Origin: Garcia nutans
Taxonomy: Eukaryota > Streptophyta > Magnoliopsida > Malpighiales > Euphorbiaceae
NCBI GenBank assembly: GCA_947685225.1
Contig: CANTUV010000003.1
Span: forward strand, 9,680,001-9,744,000
Direction of reading: 5' to 3'
Length of the DNA: 64,000 nucleotides
Under the pieces are notes generated by a model. It was not told the DNA's origin. It did no database searches and worked only from the letters and a program-made list of their open reading frames with translations. Below are positions 21,574 through 34,079 of this stretch, in pieces. Both the position numbers and the translations under genes were made by a program. Each line of letters starts with the position of its first letter. The first letter of the stretch is position 1.

Positions 21574-23697
21574 ATGCGTAACAATCCACACACTCAACTT
21601 GTACCCTATAATCCTAAAATTGAAAAATTTTGTAGAAAGCAAAGCAAGGAAAGAAGAGAAAAACAAAGAGGTGAAGAAACTTCAGTTGAAATCATTGTAG
21701 AAGAAGGAGAGCTTTCATCAAAAGAAGAAGAAGAAGAAATCATGGGAGACCAACAATGAAGAACTCTACGAGACTATGCCTTGCCATCTACCACCACACA
21801 ATCAAGCATTATAAAGCCACCAGTCCAAGCTAAGAATTTTGATCTCAAGCCAGCACTCATCAACCTAATCCAACAATCCTTGTTCCATGGCTTGACTCAT
21901 GAAGATACCTATGCTCACATCTCCAACTTCTTAGAAATGTGTGATACATTTAAAATTAATGGTGTATCTGATGATGCTATTAGGTTGTGACTTTTTCCAG
22001 TTTTGTTAAGAGATCAAGCAAAAGATTGGCTCATTTATAAGGCACCAGGTACATTCTCCACTTGGGATCAATTAGCCGCTATGTTTTTGGCAAAATATTT
22101 TCCACCTGCAAAGACGAGTAAATTAAGGAATGATATCACAAGTTTCATTCTACAAGATGAGGAGAGCTTATATGAAGCTTGGGAGCGGGTCAAGAGTTTG
22201 CAAAGAAATGTCCTCACCATGGAGTCCCAGAATGGCTTTTAATTCAAACCTTTTATAATGGACTTCATCCTAATATTAAGGGAATGATTGATGCAGTAGT
22301 AGGAGATGCACTAATGAACAAAGCTTCTTCTGAAGCAACTGATTTAATTGAAGAAATGGCTGCAAATAATTATCATTGGACTTCAGAAAGAGACATGCAA
22401 AAAAGAGTTGTAGGTTTACATGAAATTGACAATTTTTCTCTACTTGCAGCTAAAGTGGATACAATTGCCAAGAAATTGGAACATGTCAATTTGTCAACAT
22501 CATCTCAAATTTGTGAAGGATGTGGAGGTAGCCACGATATAGCTTATTGCAAAATTTTGGAGCACGTCCAAGTTTTGGGGAATCAAAATAGAGGTCCAAC
22601 TTTCCCACAAGGAAACACTTACAACCCCACATGGAGAAATCACCCTAATTTGGCATGGGGAAATCAAGGCAATCAAAAAGTGCCCTATCAACCTCCATGC
22701 ATAAAAAATCAAAACCAAGGCCAAATTCATCCTCCTGAAAAACCATCCTATGAATTGGCTTTGGAAAAATTTATTGGTGCAACTTCAGAAAGGTTCGACA
22801 AGCTGGAAAAATAATATGACAACCTTGAATCAAGGATGGAACAAATTGCAGTTCAAAATAGAAATCTTGATATACAAGTTGGTCAAATAGCAAGTTCTCT
22901 TCATACTCGACCACAAGGAGCACTTCCAAGCCAACCAGAAATCAATCCAAGAGAACATTGTAATGTTATTTTCCTAAATAGCATGCAACTTGATGATTCT
23001 TCACTAGAGCCCCAAATTTATCAAATTTCTTCTTCAAAAATAAAAGAAAGTGAAGCTAAACAAGAGGAGGCACCATTAAAGCAAGAGGTCAGACCTTATG
23101 TGCCACCTATTCCTTTTCCTCAAATGTTAAAGAAAAAGATGGAGGAAATTGCAAAGATTGCACTTACTAAGGAGTGCAACAATCTTCTTCAAGATAAGAT
23201 CCCTTCTAAACTTAAAGACCCAGGGAGAATTTCTATTCCTTGTCAAATTGTTAGATTAAATTTTCAAAATGCATTATGTGATTCAGGTTCTAGTATTAAT
23301 TTAATGCCTTTATCTATTTTCAGGAAATTAAAACTTGCACAAATGAAACCTACCAATTTAGTATTAGCTTGCAGATAAATCAGTCAAAAGCCCAAAAGGA
23401 CTTGCAGAAAATGTGCTTATAAAAATGGAAAAAATTTACATCCCTGTTGATTTCACGATAGTTGATTTAAATAAGGATGAAGATGCTCCATAGATTTTTG
23501 GGAGACCCTTCTTAGCAATTATTGGAGCTGTAATTGATGTGAAAAATGGTAAACTCACTTCAAAGATTGAAGATGAACAAGTGGAAATTAACATGATCAA
23601 ATCTCCAAATGCACTCAAGGATTGCCAAATTCAAAACTCTAATCTAAAGGAGGGAAAAATACAATTTAGCCTCATCAAGTTCACAAGTACAATTTGA
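21574..23697 (+). pseudogene. Athila gag-protease of A1
   Basis: From ATG at 21574 (MRNNPHTQLV) through the Athila gag core: RTLRDYALP near 21760, KPALINLIQQSLFHGL, FLEMCDTFKINGVSDDAIRL (ends 21987), RDQAKDWL, FPPAKTSKLRNDITSF and ESLYEAWERVKSL, then WLLIQTFYNGLHP after a frameshift near 22200. CEGCGGSHDIAYC near 22515 is a partial zinc-knuckle-like motif. The aspartic protease starts near 23278 with CDSGSSINLMP, and IFGRPFLA follows near 23495. Gag would form the particle and the protease would mature it. Stops at about 21757, 21988, 22812, 23376 and 23491, plus the frameshift, disable it. RT, RNase H and integrase are absent rather than degraded: the protease is followed at once by post-pol sequence. 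Confidence 0.9.
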
Positions 23698-25272
23698 AGG
23701 GTATAATGAACTTAGGAAGCAAAATTCCAAGTCAACTATAGCCAGCAACATAGTGGGAAAGGAAGTAATTTGTGATCTTCCACCTTGAGGATTAGGAGTT
23801 ATAGTCAAGCTTAAGACTATAAATTAGCGCTTTTTGGGAGGCAACCCAATGTTTTATTTAAACTTTATCTTTTATTTTTGGTTTTATTTTTGTGTTTTGA
23901 TTTTGTGTTTTGTGTTTTTGTTTTAGGATGAACTTGGATGGAAATGAACTTTTGATGGATTCTTCTTGCAAAAGGCAAATTTAAGAATGGACACCCCCTC
24001 CACCACCCAATACCTAAACCACTGAAGGCAGTGGAAAGCTTCAAGTTTGGGGGAGTTTAGCCCAAAATTTAATAATGTATTCTATTCCCTTTTTGAATTT
24101 TATTACTCTTTCATAAATGTTGGGATATGGGGTACCTACGAAAAAAATTTTTGATATAAATTTTTTTTTTTGCAATCTTGCACTTGAATGATTGAATTCA
24201 TGATAGGCTAATAAAATTTTGTGATTTAATGATGCTAATTATATTGATATACTTAAATTTATTTGTTGAAATAAAGATTTTGTGAAGAACTGTACTTTAT
24301 AGATTTTTACCTGAATACATTCTTGATTTTAGTTGAAAGTGATAAATGGTATATGCTTACTTAGAGATGACTCCTACCATGTATTTTCATTATCTTATGC
24401 CTAAGCCTAGAACATGTTTGAAAGAACTTTTGAGGTAAATTTGAACCTTACTAAGTAGGGGAAAAGATGATTTAGGCATTGTTTGTGTAGCCAAATTCTT
24501 ATATCCACCATATTTGAACATTGCCTTTAGTTATCCGCTTTGAGCCAAATTGAATATTCTAGCTTGTGTTCTTTCTCATTAAACACTAATATCTACCTTT
24601 TTGTGGTTAATTATCTTTTGGTGTATCTTCCTATTATATATGCTCAATTGGAGACAGAAAATAAAATGGGAAAGCTCCTTTAGATTTCTCATTAATAAAA
24701 TTTCAAGTTTTGGGGGAAAATATAAAATAAAAAAATATATAATAATTAGAAAAAAAGAGATAATAAAAATAAAATTTCCCTGCTAGTGTGCTAAAGCAAT
24801 TGAGAAAAAATCATATCTATTAACGAACTCTCCAAAACAATTAAGAAAAGCTACAATCAAAACCTTAGAAGGTATTCAAAAAGTTAAGCGTCACTTTAGC
24901 CTCAACCCTTTTTAAACCACATTACAAGCTTTAGAAGACCTTTTGATTTTCCTTGAGTTAGTAAAGTCTATTAATGGAGAAGGTTTGATTAAACATGCAT
25001 ATGAGAAAGGTAAATTTCTTTAAACTATATAAAATTTTTAATGAATGCAAGGGGTATGTGTTTATCTAAAGAGCAACAATTGGTTACAATTGAATAACTT
25101 CTTGAATGAAAGAAGGGAGAATGAAGTAAGTACAATTATGAAAATTGATTTAGAATTGAATTTTTAAATTTTATTTGTATATCAAAATCTTGGGAATGTT
25201 TTAATGAGGCTTGTTGTGAATAAGATTATTCTTATTGCTTGAGGGCAAGCAATGATTTAAGTTTGGGGGAGT
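23698..25272 (+). other. A1 3' non-coding region and PPT
   Basis: Begins with the Athila post-pol hallmark GCGCTTTTTGGGAGGCAACC (23829-23848). Two PPT-like tracts occur: AAGTTTGGGGGAG near 24043 and the functional one at 25259-25271, directly before the second LTR. Segments 24350-24600 and 24880-25130 are homologous to the T2 spacer (29400-29690 and 30290-30530). The frame at 24601-24786 is not supported as a gene. Confidence 0.75.
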
Positions 25273-27012
25273 TGATAGGACTATATTTTGCACATAATTT
25301 AATGATTATTCTAGTTATATTTTTATTGTTATCAATTGAATTTGATCAATCTTTATTGTGAAAGCAAGAATATTCATCATTTCAAGTATAGAGTTGCAAG
25401 TATGAAGAAAAAGCTTATTTTGGCTAAAAATCATGGAAAAAATGGAAAGGAGGTCAAATCAAGCTCAAAAATGGAAAATAATGAATTCACATGGTCTTAT
25501 AAATCATGATACATGATTTTTGAACTTGCAAATGGAATTAAAGATGAGAAATCAAGAGATCCAGATTCATTTTGAATCCCAGGACCAAAGCTGTCAAAAA
25601 GCCAAGGCCATGGGATTTGATTTAAAATTGTCCAAGTTTTTCAATGACAGAAATTGCAAGGGCAGAAGCATTTTGAAAGCCAAGACAGTGGGGCTTAAAA
25701 GCCAAAACCGTGGCATGGATTTTGGCTCTGTTTTGAACAGATTTTGCATATTTCAGAAGCATATTGAAAGCGATGACCGTGGCACTAAAAAACCACGACC
25801 ATGGGATTGATTTCTCTACTGTTCGAGCCACGAAAGAGAAGAAAAATCAAGTTGGCAGTTTCAACTTCAATGCCCCGACCATGGCATTGAAAAAGCCATG
25901 ACCGTGGCCTTCCAGGCCGACCAATTTATAGCTCTAAAGTGCTCAAACTGACCAATCCAACTCAACCCACGACCGTGGCACTCAAAAGCCACGACCGTGG
26001 GGCTGAAATTCATGACTTTGAGCAGACAATTGGTTGGTGGTGAACCAAACAAGATGTGGCCTAACCTTTTCAGTTTTCCCCACTAAAGAAGCTTCCAAAC
26101 ACTCTATTTAAACACACTTCCTCTAAGGTTTAAGGAGCATGATACAAGAATTAGATTAGATTCATCCAAATAAATTTAGTTTAGAATTTCTTAGAAAAGA
26201 AGTGTGAAATTCTGCTTCAAGGAGGAGTTCAAGATCCAAGTCAAGATCTTCTTCAAAGAAATAGAGTTTAATATTTCTTGTTCCTTTTAAATTATGTCTT
26301 CATTTACCATTTTGAATATTTGTAATGTTTTTATTTCAATAATGAAGAACTAATTCTTTTTAGGGTTGGTCCCTTTAATTGAATTTATCATGGAGTTACA
26401 AATGTCTATTTGGTTAATTTAGTTATCCTTTGATTAATTTGTTTTCTTTAATCTTAATGCTTTGATTATCTGGCCAATGATTAATTGATTTGAGATGTTG
26501 TGTGATGGAGCAAGAGTGGAAGCATGACATTAGTCCAAGGAGATAACAATCTTAAGTAAGTTTCTCACTTAGAGATAAGGTTAAACCCTTGAGAGGTTGA
26601 TTCAAGATTCTCATAAAACCTAATGAATTGATTTAATTACTTATGATCACTAGAGTAGACGTGAGGATTAAAGTCGATATTGGTTCTACTACTTGAGAGA
26701 GACTTGAACTTAATTTAGGAGAATCCAACCATTAAGAGAAAGGAAGACTGAATTAAATCAATACCTTAAAAAATCATGATAAATCAATAAAGGTGACCAA
26801 ACCCTAAGTCTTAAATTATTAGAAATTTATTCTTGATTTATTGTCATTTTAGCTAGTTAAATCATAAAATAAAATTTGATTATCCTAATATTAATTAGTT
26901 TAATTGTTTGGTACTTAGAATTAATCTCCTCGTGGGAACTATACTTTACTCATCATTATATTACTTGTTAATGATCTGTGCACTTGCAGATAGCTAGGCT
27001 GAGTCAGCGACA
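25273..27012 (+). mobile_element. 3' LTR of A1 (1740 bp)
   Basis: TGATAGGACT...GAGTCAGCGACA, followed by the CATTG target duplication (27013-27017). Clearly diverged from the first LTR by scattered substitutions and short indels. Palindromic repeats at 25676-26005; the frames in that region are by-products. Confidence 0.9.
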
Positions 27013-27669
27013 CATTGTGAGCTCAAATAATTTTTTCCTATAAATCCAAAAGACCAAAGCGATTTTTAAATTTTCAAATTGGTCTTTAGACATAAAACTT
27101 TTCCAAAACAAGTCAAGAATTCTTTTCTCATGACCCAAATACAAAGCCCAAAATCCATTTTTTCTAAAATCTTTTTACAACGGGCTTAGGAAAAAATTAT
27201 TTTTGCAACCTTTTGAAAGAGTTTACAAATATTTAGGCCAATTATGGAAATACCAAAAATCAATTGTGAGCATTATGGGCTTGTTTTTTTTTTTTTTGCA
27301 TGAATCAATGGTTGCCTTTTCAAATAAGAAATCTATTTATGATGAATCTCTTAATTTAGTTTTAATTCAATATATCATAAAAGCTATTCAGTGGGTCAAA
27401 ACCTAATTCATGGGAATTGTCATGGACCGACTTTTATATTAGAGAATGCAAAACTATTGATTGAACCGTCCGAGAGAATTTTTCGAAAATAAAATATTCC
27501 ATGTTGGTATTTTGTTAACCATATACCTAGAAAAAGAGACTCGCCATTCGTATGTGGAAGTTATAAGGTTGGAAGGAACACCCTATTTATCCTTGTTTGT
27601 TTGTTGTTTGTGTACACATGCATACATACATTTTCATCTCATATCATTGATCCTCTCTGGCTTACAGTT
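27013..27669 (+). other. T2 leader, 3' portion
   Basis: Untranslated leader matching the T3 leader on minus (47900-48590) and the duplicated copy at 20643-21290. No gene. Confidence 0.75.
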
Positions 27670-29160
27670 CTGGATTACAGTAGCTCAAGAGTGTACGACA
27701 ACCCCACTTATGACGGTGATGAAGAATCCATTAGCAACTCAATTACCTTTTCACCAAAAGCAATAGAGCCCGAAAAAATTCAAAGAACGGTGGATGATGC
27801 CCTCAATGCTAAAATGGAAGAACTAAAGGAGGCCATGGCTAAGACCATGAAGAACCAATTGGCTGCAATTTTAGGGAACAATGCCAAAGCATCTGCTAGC
27901 ACCAAGAAGCCAAAGGACAAAGGGAAGGTTAAGGTTAGTGAAGTGGATTTTGATGATGACAAGGTAGTCGTTGATGATGATGATGACTGGGCTCAATACT
28001 TCCAAGATCCTCAAGATAAGAAGCAGGAGCCGAAGGTTATTCAAAGATCACCTGTAGAGAAAACTGAAACTTCAGATGTTGAGAAGATGATTGCTGACTT
28101 GGAGAAGAAATTCGAGAAGCATTTGAAAACTGAAGAAATGTCTGAGGTTGACAAATTGTTTGAGCTAGATGAAGAAGTTCCATACAAGTTCAAGATGTCA
28201 TCCTTTGCAAAGTTTGATGTAACTGGAAATCCTCACCTCCATGTAAAGCAATATATCACTGCTATGAAGTCTGCCTGAGCTACTAAGGATCAAACTCTAA
28301 GGTATTTCATGCTCTCAATGGACCTTGTTGTCCAAAACTAGTTCAACACCTTAGAGGAAAGTACTAAAAAATATTAGGATATGTTGTACAAAGATTTCAT
28401 TCAATAGTATGTATACAATGTTGAGTTGGAAGTTACTCTAATGGAGGTGGGGTCCATTAGACAAATGTTGAATGAGAACTTTGTGGACTATGTGAAGAGA
28501 TGGAGGAATAAGGCTGCTTTGCTCAAGAAGAGGCCCAATGAATCTAATAAAAAAAAGAATGATTGTGAGAGGGGTATTACCTAGTCTTCATGAAAGGATG
28601 TCTCATCCACTCATCCGAGATTTCAAAAATCTTTTCCAAGTTGATATGCAAATTGAAGAATGGGAAAGGGTGAAGAACTGCTTATTGGCAAGTAGGAGTG
28701 AGAAAGGAAACTATCAGTCGGGTAATCAAAGCACTCAAAAGGAAGTTGATGTTAATGGGACTGGTCAAGAAAATAGAAGACAATTCTCAGAGTTGGGAAA
28801 ACCACTATCTTGGGTTTCAATAAGATACAAAAGAAGAAGTTGTTACAATCTTTGGCTCCTCGACCGCTACATAATCCTCTGCCACCAAACTTCAATGCCG
28901 AGGCCTTCTGTCAATTTAATCAAATGCAAGGGCATGAGATAGATAAATGTGCTCATCTAAGGCATAAGATCTAAGATTTGATTAACAGTGGTAAGCTATC
29001 AGAGCCGGATAAGACCAATACCAAAAGCAATTCTCTACCTAGGTTTAACAGAGTGCCACCGCCAGCAACTTTCATGGTAGGAGGAGGATTGGAAGAAGAT
29101 CTTGTCTTATCCTCTTTTCAAGATAGGAATATAGAAGATGTGAAGGGAGAAGAAGCTTAA
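27670..29160 (+). pseudogene. Tat-type gag of T2, gag-only
   Basis: Aligned with the T3 gag, the reading starts LDYSSSRVYDNPTYDGDEES; the T3 start ATG is CTG here, so the usual start is lost. Then come a coiled, charged N-terminal part, the acidic DDDDDWAQYFQDPQDK near 27980, the gag core (KFKMSSFAKFDVTGNPHLHV, 28189-28248) and a zinc-knuckle-like CX2HX4HX4C motif near 28905, in which the first positions have changed. It ends in DVKGEEA and TAA at 29158-29160, at the same point as the T4 gag. T3 continues past this point into protease. Stops and frameshifts at 28276, 28340-28410, about 28550 and 28820-28975 disable it. Confidence 0.85.
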
Positions 29161-31275
29161 CTCAATAAACTTCCCTTGGCTTATTTGTTTTTTGTTTGTT
29201 TTATTTTCTTTATTTGGTGTTTTGTGGAACAATCGTGTTTTTCAAATTTAAAGTTGCTTGAAATAAATTATTTTTGTCAAAATTTTTGTTGGTCTTTATT
29301 CATTTTGGTGCTCAACCGATGATGAATTTAACTTGATATTTATAAATTAGCATATCTATGCATCATGATTTGAATGACTTCACTTGGTGAGGGAATTGTT
29401 CTATAGCATTAAGTTGTGTATGCTTACTTAGAGAGGGCTCCTGCATAATTACCTTTGTCTAGGTCCTAGTCAGTCATAGAACATGCTTTGACTAACTTTC
29501 AAGGCAAAATTGAACTCTGCTTTTTTAAGGGAGAGATGATCTAGGCATTATTTGGTTAGCCAACAACTAGTATCAACCGAATTAAATATCAATCCCTAGT
29601 TGTCTCTTTGAGCCTTCATAAAATTTTAGCTTTCTTTTCATTGGCATGTAAACCCTAACAACCTACCTTGAGTTGTTGTGATATTTATGAAAAATTTGAT
29701 GATCACTAAGGGGAAGAGACAAGAAGATCAAAAAGAAAGGAATGTCTAGTCAAGATCATAATGATAGACCCAAAAAACAAAAAAAAAGAAGGAGAACGAA
29801 GAAAAAAAAGGGAGAAAAAAAAAGAAAAAAGAAAAGAAAAAAATAAAATACAATAGGCAATTTAGAAAGCCAACCAAGTTTCCTTTACCTAAAGCAGCGA
29901 AATACTTCCATTTGGTTTATAAGGGCAATTTGACTTGAATTGGTCCAAACCAACCAAAGATTCAATCAAAATCAGAGAAAAAGGAGGAAGACCATCCAGT
30001 TCTTGAACGTCCTGTACTTGACAATCCTACAAAAAAGGACAAAATGATAAAATGCTCAAAGAAAAGGAGTAAGAAAAAGAAAGAGAAAGAAATGGAAAAT
30101 AAAAGAGAGAAAGGAATGTGGGTATCAACCTTTTTTGCAAAGGAAAAGACTATCCCAATCAAGATCCAGATTAACGCCAAGAAGATGGGAGAACATTCAA
30201 AGCTCTATCTTTTCATGCTTCCAATTGTCTAAAGTTCCAACAAAAAGTTTGTAGTTTGAAGGCCTATCCATAGTATCACATCAGCTCCAATCTCAAAATG
30301 ACCTTCATTTAAACCATGTCCCTTATAGACCCCATTTCAAGCCTATCAAAGACCTGTTGATCTCTCTTGATAGGTAGAGTATATTAGTAGAGATAGTTTG
30401 GATAAGCATGCATATGAGATAGATAATATTCAAACTCAAATGAGATCTTTGACCATGTAATGTGTATGTGCCTATATGAAGTGTAACATTTCTTGCTCAA
30501 ATAGAAATGATTCCCGAGTTTAGTATGGTAACTAGGGTTGTCATGTTATTGATATGTTAATTTGGAAAATCGAGTCTTGAGTTATAATGACACTGATTTG
30601 ACAAAGCCAAAATATGATTTCAAGGTTTTTTAAAAAATATGTTTTTGCCATACAAAGCCTTCAAGTTAAGGGAAGTATGTTGCATTATCAAACTCCGAAG
30701 GAAACAATGGGTAAAAGAGGGCTAATGAAAGAATCACTTGCAGGATCATGACATAAAGCAGTTATCAACCAAACGGATATCTCCCATCTCTTTTGGCTAC
30801 CATGTTTTGGGCCTTCGCTACTTATGTTTTCAAAATCTTGAAGATAAAAGCCATAAATGTAAAGCATTCTGTCATTCCAATAGAAGACCTAAATGGGCAT
30901 CTGAAAGGAGTCAATGAGAATACTTCAGTTGATATCTCGGTCTGTGAGTCAATAGAACCACTGTAAGTATTATTCATGCATACATGAGCATATCACATTG
31001 CATTTTCTTGTATTGTATTTTCTATTCTTTGTCAAAGTAAACAATAGATACTATATGAAGCAAACATGAAGTGAATATGGAATCAGGGGGCATGGAAGGC
31101 CCATTGCTTGAGGAAGCTCCAGTCATTTTGTAAAAGAAGAAATGAATGCTTGTTCGAAGAACTAGACAATCTACAAACATCAACCAATGTCTGCATAGAA
31201 AATCAACCAGCTAGAAGAGCTAAAGCCAATATAAGACCCAATCTCCAAGGATGAGAATCTAGTTTAGGATCAAGC
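29161..31275 (+). other. T2 non-coding spacer in place of pol
   Basis: Homologous to the T4 spacer (60641-62771 minus) and absent from T3. It holds an A/G-rich run (29780-30110), whose counterpart in T4 is a pyrimidine run, and two segments resembling the A1 3' region. No protein family is recognisable; frames at 29962-30232 arise from the purine run. Confidence 0.75.
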
Positions 31276-32040
31276 ATCCATATACTGCTTAGGATAGAGT
31301 ATCCAAATCCAGTTTCAGGTCAAGCACCTAACTCCAGTTTTAGGTCGAGCACTCAAATTCAGTTTTGGGTCAAGCATCCAACTCCTGTCTCGGGTCCAAG
31401 TACCCAATCTAGTTTTGGGTCGAGCACCTAAAATCCAGTTTCAGGTTGAGTGCCAAAATCTAGTATCGGGTCAAGTACCCAAAATTTAATTTCTAATCGA
31501 GCACCCAAATTCAATTTCGGGTCGAGAACCCAACTCCTATCTCGGGTCCAAGTACCAAATCTAGTTTCAGGTCGAGCACCCAAAATTCAATTTCTGATCG
31601 AGCGCCCAAATTCAGTATCGGGTCGAGTACCTAAAATTCAGTTTTGGATTGAGAATACAAATCCAAATCAGTCACGAGTCAAGCACCTAAAAATCCAATT
31701 TTGGGTCGAGCACCCATAATCTAGTCTTGGATCGAGCATCCAAATCAACCTCGGTTCGAGAACCCAAAATTTAGTTTTGGGTCAAGCACCCAAAGTCCAG
31801 TTTCAAGTCGAGAACCAAAATCCAAATTTAGTTTCTGGTCGAGCACCTAAAATCCAGTTTTGGGTCAAAAATCCAAATTCAAATCTAATATCGGGTCGAG
31901 TACCCAAAATTCAATCTTGGGTCCAAGCACCCAAATCCAATTCAGTCTTGGGCCCAAGTATCCAAATTCAAAATCAATTCAGTCTCGGGTCCAAGTACCC
32001 AAATCTTTTTCGGGTCTAAACCCAAACCAACTCCAACCTC
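31276..32040. repeat. T2 PPT-proximal minisatellite
   Basis: About 25 short units of roughly 25-35 bp around GGGTCGAGCACCCAAAATCC and GGGTCCAAGTACCCAAATC, each a weak inverted repeat (GGGT...ACCC). It is related in layout, not closely in sequence, to the T1 and T3 minisatellites. The frames at 31450-32133 are repeat by-products. Confidence 0.85.
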
Positions 32041-32048
32041 AACCCATT

Positions 32049-33966
32049 TGTGAGCGGGGATTTTCTCCCCCGCTCTCGGTGGAGTGGTTCTTGTGACTTC
32101 GGTACTATTTAGGCTTAGGGCCTTAGAGAACACGGACCTAAGCCTGAAGAAAATGGAGTCACTACCCAGACGGGCTAGGAAAAAGAAAAGGATGGATGAC
32201 TCGATTCCTAAGGAATCCCTAACCCTCTAATGTGTTTGGAAAGTTAGGTATGTGTGGGGAAGGTGAGAAATGGCCCAGCACCCCCACAATGCCCGGTTCA
32301 TTGGAACCGGCCTCCTTTACAGGTCTTAATATTATAAAATTCTTAAATATAACAATATAATCCATAATACATGCAACGATTAAAATAAAGCATCGTTATA
32401 TTAAAAACAAAGCAATGTCTAAACAAAACAAATAAATGGACACCCATCCGAGGATGGAAACATGTCCTTACATCGTCCATGTCTAAAATATAAACGTGTC
32501 CTTTATATTGGTCCAAAATATAAAAGCAATTTATATTATGTGATGCTTAATACATGAGGTACCCAAAATATGGAAACATACCTCTTACAATGTTTTGAAA
32601 TCAAAACAAATCAATAAAAGTAAACATCCATTCATCATAAATAAATCATTCATCAAAGACATCAAACATAAATCAAAATATATCATAAGCATTCATCTAA
32701 TTTAAATAAAATAGTAAGCATATAACTTTAGGGGTTCACGCATCAATTTAGGGCTTCTTGGGTTTTATGTTTAACAATTAGGGTTTTGCATATACTAGTT
32801 TAATTAATTGAGAAACATTTTAAAGAAATAACATGGCTACTGGATGTTTGAATTTAAAGATTAGATTTGAAATAAATTAGGGTTTGAATTTAAAGAATGT
32901 ATGTTTTGGATTTAGGGTTTTGAAAGTTGTATGAAAATAATATTAAAATTTAAGGTTTGAATAAATAAGATTGAAAATCATTAAAATTGATTTTTAGATT
33001 AGGTATTTGAAAAAATAAGCTACTGTGATTTTAGAAAAATAGATTTGGTTAGGGTTTTAAGAAAATAGATTATCGTGGTTTCGGAAGAGTGTAATTTAAG
33101 GTTGTAGATTTTAAAATTATGTGTTGTGGGTATTAAGGCATTAGGGTTTTGAATAAATATTTTTAGGGTTTCAAATAAAGTTTTGATGGTTAGTAGAATA
33201 ATTGATCAAATTGTATGATGAAGCTACTATTAACATAAACAAAGAAATGGAGATTCAAACCTTCATTGTTGGTTCCACCACAATCTTTGAATTCTAGTTG
33301 AACAATAATAAAGACAGTGTAGGCTGCCTTTAATGAAGTGTTTGTTGTTTGCCGCCTCTTGATCTTTCAAGCTTGAGATTGGCCGAAAAATCCAAAAGTC
33401 CAAGGTCTAATAAAAAATTTTAGCTCCTTCATTATGTGTTTTTAATGTGGCATTTACAAGAAAAAATCATAAACCTAATCCTAATTGGCTAAAAAATAAA
33501 AAACCATTTAGGAAATAAAACTAAAAACCAAGTAGAATAGGGTTTTCGCAAAACCGCGTGCGAACCGGGAGTGCAAAAGAGCCCTGGCAAAAAAAAATTT
33601 GTTGCGGGCGTTGGGCGTTGGCCAGCCAGTTCGCCATAGGAAAATCTTGCAGCTAATTGGCCTATGGCCATTTCATCGTAGAAAAAATTTGTGGAGAATT
33701 GGCTTGTGGCCAATTCGTCCCAGGTTTTTCCTGCGGCAAATTGGCCCAAGCCAATTTGTCGCCAGAGACAAAAAAATTTCATCGCCGATTTTTTATTTAT
33801 TTATTTATTATCCTTTTTATTGTTACCCTTTTTATTTTCTCATTAAAAATAAATATTATAAGTAATAAATATTAAAATAAATATTATTTAATTAAATCAC
33901 CACAAAAATTATTTTAGACTGTTTATAAATATCGGATCGGACTGGGTCAAAAATTAAGGGTTTACA
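32049..33966 (-). mobile_element. 3' LTR of T3 (1918 bp)
   Basis: On minus it begins TGTAAACCCTTAATTTTTGACC at 33966 and ends CCCCGCTCACA at 32049. The PPT lies directly upstream, so it is the 3' LTR. It contains the conserved U5 block (32049-32330), TTAGGGTTT-rich sequence (32745-33185) and a hairpin-rich U3 block (33545-33785). Frames at 33489-33875 come from that block. Confidence 0.85.
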
Positions 33967-33980
33967 GTTTGCCCCCTGCT
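33967..33980 (-). promoter_or_regulatory. Polypurine tract of T3
   Basis: Minus-strand AGCAGGGGGCAAAC, adjoining the 3' LTR and identical to the T1 tract. Confidence 0.85.
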
Positions 33981-34079
33981 TGAGCGATCTGAGACTACAA
34001 TAAAAGAGAGTGAAAAGCAATGTGACTTTGACTATATTTAGAGCCATACTAGACTCCGTACCCAAGGTTGGTTTGAGCT

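Larger units (their letters stand above)
18900..27012 (+). mobile_element. A1: Athila-type element with a rearranged 5' side
   Basis: Two LTRs of 1743 and 1740 bp, gag-protease and an Athila-type 3' region. The target duplication CATTG lies before the first LTR (18895-18899), after it (20643-20647) and after the second LTR (27013-27017). The first LTR is therefore arranged like a solo LTR, followed by 777 bp of T2 flank, then the last 41 bp of another LTR copy leading into the PBS and interior. It lacks RT, RNase H and integrase. Confidence 0.85.
16809..32048 (+). mobile_element. T2: gag-only Tat-type element, interrupted by A1
   Basis: Order: 5' LTR, PBS, leader, [A1 insertion with duplication], leader, gag, non-coding spacer, minisatellite. 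There is no protease, RT, RNase H or integrase. At 32048, about 70 bp before the expected PPT judged by T1, it meets the end of the T3 LTR, so the T2 PPT and 3' LTR are probably beyond T3 and outside the window. It fits the class of gag-only non-autonomous elements (TR-GAG). Confidence 0.75.
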
